Shown: in pieces, positions 11,118-21,204 of the stretch
How positions within the stretch are numbered: the first letter of the stretch is position 1
How the letters are laid out: each line of letters begins with the position of its first letter
Assembly: GCA_025201345.1 (NCBI GenBank)
Contig: JAIXMG010000010.1
Location: 124,001 to 188,000 of the forward strand
From: Thamnidium elegans
Taxonomy: Eukaryota; Mucoromycota; Mucoromycetes; Mucorales; Mucoraceae
DNA: 64,000 nt
Reading direction: 5' to 3'
The notes under the pieces: generated by a model
The model's database searches: none
Told to the model about the DNA's origin: nothing
What the model saw: only the letters and a program-made list of their open reading frames with translations
Translations under genes and position numbers: made by a program

Positions 11118-12220
11118 TTATCCAAATCTAGCTAATCGTTTCTTTCTAATTTCATCCATGTTGTTTTTTGGTGTTACAGTTTCCATACTTGCTTGAATAG
11201 CTTTTGCCAACATGGTTTCCTCATCGTCCTCTTCTTCTTCTACAGTGGCATTAGCAGTGGCAGATGACGATAAAGAGTATCCTTGACCGGAAAATGCTAC
11301 AATCTTTTCAGGTTTACCTGGATTGGGTAATGATCTTGCTTTACGATCAGCAGCAGAATCATTTAACTTTCCTTTTACTGCAAAAATAGAATATCCTTCT
11401 GCTTCAATTTGATTCAACATCATTGATAAATAATTCTCTCCTAAATACGTTGCCTTCTCTTGCATTGAATCTAAATTATACCAACGATAGCTCTGGGAAA
11501 ACTTTCGTAACGTAAACCAATGATTTCTCAAGTTACAAATGTACGCATTTTGCTGACTTTTTTTTTTGTTTTTTTTGTATAAGTTTCTATCGAATTACGT
11601 ACTTTGTAAAAAAAAAAAAAAAAGAAAAAGAAAAAGAAACTTACTTGGGTTCTTTTCTAGCTTGTTCCATCTCTTTCGACTTCCATGGTATTAATTCTAA
11701 ATTCCAAATCTCTAATGCTTTTTGAAGTACCTAAAAAAGAGAAAAAGATCCCCTTTAGAGATGAGAATGAGGACAATCAACTGTTTTTTTTAAAAAAAGA
11801 AATTTACTTGAATGGAAAAGTAACCAGAATCGTCATAGTTTTGACTTTCACTACCTTGTTTTCTACCACCTACCGCTTGTTCTGCCGCATCCAAACCTTG
11901 TCCTATTTCAGCTAAATCAACCGCAGTGAAATAATTGCCTTTTTATACAAGCATATAAAAAAAGGGGGAACTTCAATTCTCTTTCTCTTTCTGTTGAATA
12001 TTACAGCTATCCTACCTTGTAATAAAACACTATAGAAGTGTAAAATAAAGTTGTTAAACGCAGCTGCAATATGAAAATCAATTTATGCATACTTTAAAGC
12101 GTGTTGAGCACAAAGATTATCTGGTTGTTGCTATGGTAACGTAGATTCAATATTCTATATGGAATTGGGAGTGAAGGGGAATTTTACCTTTTCAAAGTAG
12201 ATATCAGGGATAAGGTCCAT
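11118..12220 (-). CDS. Ataxin-3-like deubiquitinase (Josephin domain + UIM)
   Basis: Six exons on the minus strand: 12188-12220, 12093-12130, 12016-12029 (14 nt), 11808-11938, 11645-11730 and 11118-11556; 246 aa. The Josephin cysteine protease domain fills about residues 1-150. The catalytic Cys is C18 in NLCAQHALNVLLQG, His is H113 in NLRNHWFTLRK, and Asn is N128 in RWYNLDS; all three are present, so the enzyme should be active. The ubiquitin-interacting motif lies at about 206-226 (acidic run, then ETMLAKAIQASM). There is one UIM and no polyglutamine tract, so it is shorter than animal ataxin-3. The family trims ubiquitin chains and works with Cdc48/p97. The micro-exon is required: it supplies residues that complete the conserved HALNxLLQG helix. 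Confidence 0.92.
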
Positions 12221-12309
12221 TTTTTTTTATTTATAAAAAGAAAGAAAAAAGAAAGAAAAAAAAAGGGGGGGGATTTAAATAAATAAAAAAGATGAAATAT
12301 AAAATTAGA

Positions 12310-13461
12310 TTATTGATTTACTTGTTGAAGTACAGCATGATAGTTTTCAGAGTTGCGTTTTAATATATCCATGACAGGACCTAATAACCTATTAAATGCT
12401 TTTTTACCTAATGTCGCACACTTTAATTTACCGTGCGCAACTACAGAGGCTGCACGAAGTTCGTCACGTAACAGTGCGAGTTCTCCAAAGTATTCGCCTT
12501 TTTTACCTACCATCACTTCTTGTTGTGAACCATCTGGTAATAGCTTATAAAATTTGGCTTCTCCTGATTCGATTAAATAAAAATTATCGCCTACATCACC
12601 TTCTTTAATTACCACGTCATTATCATCGAATTGAACAGGTTCTAACGCATCCGCAATTTTGTGACGTTCATAAGTTTCTAGGGATTTAAAAAGTGGTATC
12701 TCTTCCAAGAACCGTTCATACATGCGTCTCTTACGTGCAGTATTCTCCATCAAAATGGATCGGAAAGTAACACGATCAAGTGCGTACAACCTACCGTCCG
12801 TGACAGCTACAATAGAAGCTGCACGGGGTGCATTATACATTAAAGCTAATTCACCAAAGCTTCCTCCTGGTCCGTACGAAGTCACTTTTTTACTATCAAT
12901 AAAGCAATCAAGTTGGCCAGATTCAACAATATAGAAATAATCACCTACTGCACCTTGATTAATTACATGATCTCCAGCTTTGATTTCTTTTTGTACCATG
13001 GCGTCCACTACGTCTGAATACTGTTCGTCGTCCAAGTTTTTGAATAAAAAGTTTGATTCGATCGCTAAGCGAATGTTGTCTCGTTGTAATGAACTTTTAG
13101 GGTTGACTACTTTAACGAAATCATGCGTACTTAAGGAAGGTTGTAAAGATTCAGCACTGACAGATGTACGGCGGCCTCTGCTGATGGGACAAGGACCTGA
13201 TAGATCCGGTATTTCATCTGGTACAGTATCTCGTTCTTCATCATCTTCATCTTCATCATCTTCATCTTCTTGTATTGTGCAAAAGTCTTGAGATAAAGCA
13301 AGCGGGTGCAAATCATCTTGACGAGATTCTTCTCGATCTTGCTGTAACTTTTGTAAAAAGAATGTAGTACAAAACTGTAAGACATCTTCGGGCTGATTTA
13401 GATTTACTTTTTTACTTAATTCATTGATCAACGAGTCGAATTCTTGGTTTGAGTGTGACAT
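12310..13461 (-). CDS. pkaR: cAMP-dependent protein kinase regulatory subunit
   Basis: Uninterrupted frame of 383 aa from the ATG at 13461; the frame stays open upstream but only through T-rich leader. N-terminal dimerisation/docking region (1-40), an acidic linker (DEDDEDEDDEERD), and the inhibitor site RRTSV at 97-101, where a phosphorylatable Ser replaces Ala as in type II subunits. Two cyclic-nucleotide-binding domains follow, each with a phosphate-binding cassette: FGELALMYNAPRAAS and FGELALLRDELRAAS, both keeping the Glu and Arg that contact cAMP. The protein holds the PKA catalytic subunit inactive until cAMP binds, controlling growth, dimorphism and nutrient responses in fungi. No introns, unlike the neighbours. 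Confidence 0.95.
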   Translation of the reverse strand: MSHSNQEFDSLINELSKKVNLNQPEDVLQFCTTFFLQKLQQDREESRQDDLHPLALSQDFCTIQEDEDDEDEDDEERDTVPDEIPDLSGPCPISRGRRTSVSAESLQPSLSTHDFVKVVNPKSSLQRDNIRLAIESNFLFKNLDDEQYSDVVDAMVQKEIKAGDHVINQGAVGDYFYIVESGQLDCFIDSKKVTSYGPGGSFGELALMYNAPRAASIVAVTDGRLYALDRVTFRSILMENTARKRRMYERFLEEIPLFKSLETYERHKIADALEPVQFDDNDVVIKEGDVGDNFYLIESGEAKFYKLLPDGSQQEVMVGKKGEYFGELALLRDELRAASVVAHGKLKCATLGKKAFNRLLGPVMDILKRNSENYHAVLQQVNQ

Positions 13462-13610
13462 ATTTGATGTATGTTTTTTTTTAAAAAAGTGTAAAAAAGA
13501 ATAAAAAAGAAAAAAAGAAAGAAAAAAATCATTTGAAACGGGAAAGAAATACACTTTTTTTATTTTAAATTCAGTTTGAATTCACCAAGTTCACACCCTC
13601 TTCTCTTGCT

Positions 13611-14556
13611 TTAAGCGTTCCTATTGTAACAAAAAAAGAAAGCGGTTATTTTAGTCTATGTTTATTATTTACCAGGCTTATATTATATTTCACTTACTTT
13701 GGTAACTCAAACTTTTGTCCTTTAACGACCCTACATATACACAAAAAAAAAAAAAAAAGGGTTAGCTTTAAAATAAAAAAATTTAAACCCTTGCTCTATG
13801 AACTTTACTTGACGTAATAAATATAAAAGAAATCACTATATAAAGCAGTCTGTAACAAACCAGCTACGGAAGCGATCCAATCCACTCTATACTTTTCCTC
13901 ATAATAATAACGATATACCCAATTAAACAAATACAAGGTACGATAAGCACCTAATGCAAAAATATAATGTGTTGTGATCGTCTCTGCTTCTCCTGTACGC
14001 TGTAACATGAACAATTGTGGTAAAATAGCTACTGATTCTAACCAAATTGAGAAAGCCCAAAGTATCTATTTTACTTTTTTTTTTAACATTTTTTTTTTTA
14101 AATTAAAAATAAAATAAAATCTTACCTCAACCACGCTATACTCGTAACAAAATACAACTGATAAGGCTGCAGCAAATACAAGTAAATATTCGGGCCTGAA
14201 AGTATCGAGATTATGATCATATGTTGCGTTAAACTTCATTTTCATTAAATATAAAACATAAAAGGAGGAAGCAAGAAAGAAGAGCTTCATACCAGTGTTG
14301 TAAACGGAGTGGAATTTATAAATAACATCAATATATCGCGTCAAAAATACAATACAAAATAAAAGTTGTGTCTTGAGTGAAATACCTAAAAAAAAAAACA
14401 AGTGAAATATTATTATTATTACTATTAAAAAAAAAAAAGGTACCCGAGAAAAAAAAAATACATACCAACACAAGAACGACTTTGCTTAATCTTTGCAAGT
14501 AAAATAAAGATGGATGCTAAATGCATCAAATCTGCTGTCAATCGAAATATATTCAT
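13611..14556 (-). CDS. erd2: ER lumen protein-retaining receptor (KDEL/HDEL receptor)
   Basis: Five exons, minus strand: 14466-14556, 14126-14385, 13809-14065, 13698-13730 and 13611-13620 (10 coding nt including stop); 216 aa, the usual size. Starts [20 protein letters not shown], then [19 protein letters not shown] and [20 protein letters not shown], all diagnostic of Erd2. Seven hydrophobic helices are visible. The segment [20 protein letters not shown] and the helix containing [17 protein letters not shown] match the ligand-binding core. The tail [13 protein letters not shown] carries the cytosolic lysine-containing motif used for return transport. The receptor cycles between Golgi and ER and returns escaped luminal proteins. 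The last two exons are tiny and were placed by phase and conservation. Confidence 0.95.
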
Positions 14557-14741
14557 TTTTATTTTTCTACTATTCCGTTAGTTTTCGAGCAGCAAAAAAA
14601 AAAAAAAAAAAAAAAAGAAAGAGTGAAAGAGAAACGAAATTATTAAAATAAAATATAAAAGAAACCTAAAAGGTCAACACATGGAACGTCCTCATTTGCA
14701 GTCGGTGACTGTTTACTTCTTGAAAGGTTTCCGTGTGTCAC

Positions 14742-16634
14742 TCAATTTGCTGTAGATGAAAATACCAGGCCAACCAGTATACTACCCACTATCACAAATC
14801 CAACTACAATCGATGTAATCTTTATAATAGTTTCGTGCACTTTACGAGTAAATCTATGTGTATCAATCGACCGCGTTGTCATTTGACTCGCGGTATCTTT
14901 AGGCTGCAATAATAAGATGAGGTATTGCTCTAGTGCAAATTCACCATCCAATTTGAAAGCAGGTAATATATTCAACATGGCAAGTGCTAGTGTAAATGAA
15001 GAAATGTACCTAGTAATAATATGTTAACAATTTATACAATATATATATATATTATATATATACATACCTTAATACTAGTTCTAATATATGAGGCAGAGCA
15101 GAAGGTAATATCCAAAAGCGAGGACTTAATAAACTCACTTTAACTATGAAAAAAAAAAGTAATTTGATCAGATATATACATATATAACAGTAATAATAAA
15201 TATATTACCACTTTCCCAAATATCTACTAATTCGCCTTCAAATATAAATACTTGTTCTTCTTGTTTGATCCAACTAGGGAAACGGGCATAAATTCGTACA
15301 ACTTGTCCTGCAACTGACGGAGTATAAGGTGTGACACAGCGCATATCTGAGCTGGGACAGTCTGATGGATTATAACAGCGATCAGGATGAGTAGAAGACA
15401 ATACTTGTAACGTAGGTAAACATGCTTTATCATTCTGTTATATGCTTGATGTTAGCTTTCAATTTATTTACAACTCCAAAAAAATAAAACTAAAATAGTA
15501 TACTTACATGTTGCTTGGAAGGAAATGTATTAAAACAAGAAATAGATGCATTTACAGACTGACCAAATGGAAACTCATCATTAATATCACAACATTCATT
15601 TCCATAATCCTCTAGGGGTTTTGCCACGCAGAACCCTTGATTGGCATCATGTCTACCAGTCTCACTAAATAAATGTGTATTCCAATCCTCAATATTGTTG
15701 ACAAGTGGTACATCGTCTAGTTGATAAATAATAGTTGAAGGAGGTAAATGAGGAGCTAAAGGAGAATTGGTACGAATATGAACTACACTAACACCACCAA
15801 GTCCTTCTAACGATTGCCATCCTAATATCAACAAGAAAATCTTGAGGCCACCCGCCAACGAAATATAGGCATACACGTATAATACAAGGTTATGCCAAAC
15901 ACCAGCACATATGATCTTTAACTGCTTCCAAGGATCGAGACTTTGTAATTGTTGATCTGGGATATTAACAAACGCACCTGGGTAAAGGTACATAACAAAC
16001 ATACCTGAACTTTGAATAGGTACTCCTTGACTGTAAGATGCAATCGCGTGCCCTCCTTCATGAAATAAACCGCAGACGATTAATGCGAATAAATAATAAC
16101 CAATATGTGACATTGGCAAAGTTACACCAGGTATCTGCCTTGTATTAATAATACATATAAAAAATCAAAATAGAGTTTTCTTACCATGGGTAAAAATACT
16201 TGATCGTCTTCTGCTAAACCCCGTTTGACATGGCCCACTGATGCAGGCCAAATAGCTTGGCCTAAACTATACAATATTTTTACACCAGCAAACAAGATCA
16301 CACCCATACCAACGACCATAAGTATTGAGGCCGTCATTACACCTAAATCAAACCAAATACGCCAAAAGTTGGGGGCCCAGTGAGTTATTCGGCTGAAAAA
16401 CTTATTTAAACGCTGTGTGGTATATTTCACTTGGAATAGTTTGATGGACCATTGGTCTCGTTCCAACGGCTCATCCACAATAATTGAAAATGTAGGTAAT
16501 AACGTAGAATGACCTGGTTTTCGTTTATGCGCAGGCTCCTTTTTTCGTGTACTGACTATTTGTAGTATAAATACAATTATATATAAAAAACACCACAGCA
16601 GTAAAAACTGCCCTATAATAGAAAATAAATCCAT
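14742..16634 (-). CDS. Site-2 protease (S2P/MBTPS2-like intramembrane metalloprotease)
   Basis: Five exons: 16185-16634, 15508-16134, 15209-15434, 15068-15143 and 14742-15009; 548 aa. The zinc motif HEGGH lies at 175-179 in a transmembrane helix (HExxH type, with Gly in place of the usual variable residues), and the second zinc-ligand motif NILPAFKLDG at 473-482 near the C-terminus. Several other hydrophobic helices are present. Between the two active-site parts is a long Cys-rich luminal insertion, as in animal S2P. S2P enzymes cut membrane-anchored transcription factors such as SREBP within the bilayer after a first cleavage. Start ATG 16634 was preferred over an in-frame ATG at 16664 that would add a short Phe-rich leader. 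No SREBP gene is in the window. Confidence 0.92.
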
Positions 16635-17131
16635 CCCCTTAACAAAAAAGAAGAAGGGAAACAATAAAAAAAAAAAAACGTCTTTTTTTTCTGGGCTAAA
16701 GGTGTGTGTGTAGGGCAGCGGAACGAATTAAGGTTGCATTTTAAAGAAAATTACACTTTTTTTTTCGCGTTTCTTTCTCCGGAAATCATAAAATATGTAT
16801 GTACTCATAGACTGATGATAGAAAGTATAGATCTAAACATAAGTTTCGGTCCAAGTAATTATTGAGTCCGACAAATGGATTAGACTCGATAACGAAATGG
16901 TCATCCTCGAATTTCTCCCTGAATAGTCAGAGCCTTTTAAATATAAAATCCATATCCAGTTATAGTTCTTTCGTGTATCTCATTTCTCATCATATCAATT
17001 ACGTTTTATTCCGCAAAATATTATGGCTGGGATGTTTATAAAAAAAAAAACGGAAGTAGTATTAAAATCCAAGGTTATTTATTTATTTTTTTCGTTACAA
17101 AAAACAAAAATGTCTTACGCTACCCATAGAG
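16635..17131. promoter_or_regulatory. Divergent intergenic region
   Basis: About 480 bp between two head-to-head genes (site-2 protease and the membrane protein starting near 17132), so it must contain both promoters. No specific motif was recognised. An ATG at 17110 opens a frame that terminates after 22 codons; see the finding on a possible frameshift. Confidence 0.4.
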
Positions 17132-17834
17132 ATGTATATCACCGTGCAATGGTTTTCATTAGCGTTAAAAATTGATATTTATTTTGAATTTTGCGCCTAC
17201 GCATTACTTTTTATCCCATTGGTCATCAATTTTGATCGCTACCCTTCTATCGTAACTGTTTTTTATATTACGTTGGCCATGTTGGTCTTAACTATTCCAT
17301 TTCTTGTTTTCTCTCGTTACGCTATTTCCAAAGAAAGCAATATCATGATGATACTATTTATTTTATTTCAAATTATATGTATAAAACGTTTGGGTTATGT
17401 ATTTACAACGACGAATATAATGTTAATGGACTAGTACACTTATACAGGTTTTTGTAATGATCTGTTGTACTGTTAGTATATCGTATGTTTTTATTTATTT
17501 GATTTGTTTAATATAGGTTTAACGTCTTTTATTGCTTCAATAGTAAGTAAAAAAAAAAAGGGATATAATAAATTACGCAAACCAATTTAATTGTATACAG
17601 GATACAATCGTACTGATAGTAAGGTGTCTACTAAATTTCAATAAAGGCTTAAAAGAATTTGGTAAAAAGAGTGAGGACGAGCAAAAAACGAGCGAGTCTC
17701 TTGAAAAGGGACCCATATCTCAACATCGCCTCGTTTTTAGTATTTACAACTATATTTTAATTATTCAATCAGTAAAAGACATCACACCAGCCAAAAAGAG
17801 ACAATCGCAATTCTGTAATATCAAAGTTGCATGA
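17132..17834 (+). CDS. Multi-pass membrane protein, unknown function
   Basis: Proposed exons 17132-17378, 17517-17542 (26 nt) and 17601-17834; 168 aa. The first exon has three hydrophobic helices (WFSLALKIDIYFEFCAYALL, IVTVFYITLAMLVLTIPFLV, SNIMMILFILFQII). The third exon starts with DTIVLIVRCLLNFNKGLKEF, continues with an acidic/basic linker and ends KKRQSQFCNIKVA. The pattern of four helices and a cytosolic tail resembles small membrane proteins frequent in Mucoromycota, but I cannot name a family. The join from exon 1 to exon 2 was chosen by phase and is less certain than the last. The upstream ATG at 17110 is in a different frame. Confidence 0.6.
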
Positions 17835-17919
17835 CATCAGTTGAAAAAGACAAGATGGCCCATCTTTTTTTACAACCCAGCCATTTTTACTTTTTTCTAT
17901 TTTACTTTCTGTTAAACAA

Positions 17920-18065
17920 ATGGAATCACCAAATAGCTCTCAAGTGCCTCAATATGCGCCCAACTACTTTACTAAATCTCAAGGTAAATAAATAAGAAAC
18001 TTAAATGTATACATGTATATTAAAAACTCTGACTTGTTAGGAATCAATCTAGATGAAGTAAGACC

Positions 18066-18096
<31 letters not shown>

Positions 18097-18965
18097 GTAA
18101 ACGAATTGCAAATGAGATTAACTACATGAATAGGAAGTCAAATTATTTACAAATAATAAAGAAAGAGATAAATACGACAACATGGCTGATTTATACTCCA
18201 TCATTGTATTGATGGAACACATGGAAAAAGCTTTTATTCGAGATTCTATTACGGCAGAAGAGTAAAACTTATGAAATGCTTGGAGTATGTATAATATATG
18301 CTAAACTGTTTTGCATTTTTTTTCTTTATAGGTATACCCCTCAGTGTGCTAACCTTATCGCAAAATATAAAACAACCATGAACTTTTTATCTGATTCTAT
18401 TGTAGATCTCGAAACTTTTATGAATGACTACAAGGTAAAAAAAAAAAAAAGAGAGAGCAAGGTAATTAAACGCTTCTAACAACTTTGGTAGTTATCTTGT
18501 CCTGCTGCTGTGAATCGATTTAAAATTGGTGTACCAGCTACTTATGAGCATGCTATTGGTGATCACAAGAACGATGTAGGAAAATCCGCTAAATATATTG
18601 CAGAAACTGTTTTGGTAAAACATATAAAATAATCTACGTATTGTTATTATCCTAACTTTGCTGGTTTTTTTTTTTTTTAGCATTTTATTACTGTGATGGA
18701 TACGCTTCGATTAAACCGATATGCAGTCGATGAATTGCATCCTATCCTTGCGGATTTAATTCAATCGCTTAACAATGTCCCTGGATTAACTGCTGACTTT
18801 GAAGGAAAGCAAAAAGTGCGACAGTGGTTAATTACATTACATTCTATGAAAGCAAGTGATGAAATTACAGAGGAACAAGCAAGACAAATGCTTTTCGAAA
18901 TGGATCAATCTCATTCTGAATTCCATAGATTACTTAGTGGAGAGCATAAAGATACCTCATCATAA
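17920..18965 (+). CDS. vps28: ESCRT-I subunit VPS28
   Basis: Six exons: 17920-17983, 18041-18057 (17 nt), 18134-18261, 18332-18434, 18492-18614 and 18681-18965; 239 aa. The core starts EVKLFTNNKERDKYDNMADL, the hallmark of VPS28, followed by a helical N-terminal half that binds the ESCRT-I stalk. The C-terminal four-helix domain contains FITVMDTLRLNRYAVDELHP, DFEGKQKVRQWLITLHSM and the end QMLFEMDQSHSEFHRLL. ESCRT-I sorts ubiquitinated membrane proteins into multivesicular bodies, and the C-terminal domain contacts ESCRT-II. The 17-nt exon codes INLDE just before the conserved core. A (CA)n repeat lies inside the second intron. Confidence 0.94.
18066..18090. repeat. (CA)n microsatellite inside VPS28 intron 2
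   Basis: Dinucleotide repeat of about 12 units between the donor at 18058 and the acceptor at 18133. Confidence 0.85.
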
Positions 18966-19082
18966 TAAACTATTATACTTGTAAAAAAAATTTTATTTTT
19001 TATAACAAAATATAAATATATATATATATTTTTTTCTATGTATCTTACAGAAGGGAATGTCTACTATGATTCCTTTTTTTTT

Positions 19083-21204
19083 TTACAACTTGGCTTGAGC
19101 AGGGACTTCAGTCATCAATAAGTCACGCATTTCGTTACAAGCATCTTCAAGACATTGCTTGAATTGATATGTACCACCAACGTATTTCTTACCAGCAACT
19201 TCAAGATCTTTAACACTAGCAACGTTAAATTGAAGAGCGTTACCCTTAATCATGTAAGCACAACCAAAGCCATCATTTACAACTTGACCCCAACCGTAAC
19301 CATCAAAGTGTTCAGAAGATAATTGAGACGTAGAGAGGAACCAATGAGAAGAGTAAGCAAAAGCAGGATCAGTGAATAATGCAGGCTTCTCTTCACCGGC
19401 CTTTAAACTGTTCTTTAAACCGAACATGTGGCGATCAACACCATGACCATTTACGGCAGCAGCCATATATTGACCTTGAGATTTAAGAGCAGCACGGAAA
19501 GTGGCAATCTTTTCACTATCAGAGAGGTGAGGATTTTCCATAGCTTTAACAAATGCAACAGATTCATCAGAGACAGAACGACATGTCTCAGTACGTCCAC
19601 GTTGGAACTTTCTGGTTTGACCAGATTCATAAGTAGGACGAGAAGTACCAAACATTTTATAATAAGCAAGTTGAATAGCCATTTGGACAAAACCATCAGG
19701 AGAACACTTGAATTTTTTAATCGTATTCTTACCAAAAGATTGATAAGCAAGAATAGTCATTTCATGGTTTCCAATTAATTGTTCAAAATCCTTTTCGGCA
19801 ACTTGAATAGCCTTTTCAATTTGTCCATTCAAGACAAATACAAGAGGTTCAGGTTGAGGAAGATCAGAGCGAATAGAGTTATGACCATGTTTAATAAGGT
19901 TTCTTGCAAGGCTACAGAATATAATAATCATTAAAAAAAAAATTGGGGGTTTATGATGAATAATAATTAATTCAATTTACCCGTCACACACATATTCATT
20001 CAAACGGCAAGTAGCTGTACCATCCATACAAGAATGCTATATTTTTCTTTTGTCAGCACAAAATCAAGTTATTTTACTCCCCACTCTCATTATTTGTATC
20101 ACATTACCTCTCCCATAAAACCGGCTCTACCATTTTCGTAAACAATAAATTGAAGGGGTTTATCAAAGTAACGGTTACGTCCATCTCCATGCCAACTAGC
20201 ACGACATAATTCATCTCTGGTTGTAGGTGCTAAATCGTCAAGACAAACGACAAATGATGATGTTTCAATCTTTTCCAAAATTTGTTTGTTAATAGGATTA
20301 GCGGCTAATAATAATTCACGGTTCTAATAATACAATGAGTTAAAAATAATAAAAGAAAGGCACATATATGTATACTTACATCAGTCCACTTATCACGGTT
20401 ATCAGAGGTCAATACACCAACAGGGATACCCTTAATATCGCCAGCTTGATCGATGATTCTTTCAAATTGATGTTGAAGTTCCTTGGTACTAAGTTGAACA
20501 CCGTTATGAACAGTATCAACAATATAAAACTTGTTCTTACGAATAACAACGATATGAGTGTTCTTGAAGGGGTCATAAATCATAGCTAAATCACTAGGCT
20601 TGTTGGCGATACGACAGTTATTAAACATATACTTGTAAGAATCCATACACATGGGTTCTCCTTTAGCAAACTCAGGTTCCAAAGTCTTTTCAACAACAGC
20701 CTTTTTAAATTCAAGAGCGGCAGTAGTAATAGCAGCAGCACGTTCAGCAGGAATCTTGCGAAATTTATCGTCCTTGTAGGCAAAGAAATAAGAAACATAG
20801 ACAACAACAGGGTCACGGTAACCCATATAAGCTTGGTCATTCCACCATTCTTCCATCCAATTAACAACACTGGGATCTTGAGCACGGGCAACTAAACGTT
20901 GTTGCAATTGTTGTCCTAAACCACCGGGTGCTTCAAAGTCCTTGACTATTTGTTCGGTACGCTTGTACTCCTCTGGGCTCAAAAGAGGATGTACACTCTT
21001 GAGGTACTTTTGAAGAGTTTCTGAAAGGGCAGGAACAGGTAATTTAGGGAGATTGGTTTGGTAACGAAGCATGGGTCCAGCTGCGTTAACGTCGACAGGT
21101 GTCTTGGGTGTCTATATAGTAGGTTTTCTTGTTAGTTTATACTATAAAAGAGATAATATGCACAGAATAATAATAAAAAAAGAAGTTAAACTTACAGGTG
21201 CCAT
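19083..21204 (-). CDS. Carnitine O-acetyltransferase (peroxisomal/mitochondrial type)
   Basis: Five exons: 21196-21204 (9 nt, M-A-P), 20380-21111, 20108-20323, 19981-20036 and 19083-19911; 613 aa. Typical carnitine acyltransferase features: LPKLPVPALSETLQKYL near the N-terminus, and the catalytic His (H320) in GFMGEHSCMDGT, which an intron cuts between Glu and His. Also SSHWFLSTSQLSSEHFDGYGW near the end, in which the STS and GYG elements contact substrate. The enzyme moves acetyl groups between CoA and carnitine so that acetyl units made in peroxisomes or cytosol can enter mitochondria. The C-terminal tripeptide AKL is a peroxisomal PTS1 signal. An in-frame internal Met (MLRYQ, 15 codons into exon 2) could give a second isoform, as known for yeast CAT2. 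Convergent with VPS28, 117 bp apart. Confidence 0.95.

Noticed and set aside
13131..13385. Alternative-frame ORF in the PKA regulatory subunit
   Set aside because: Produced by the acidic GAT/GAA repeat region read in another frame.
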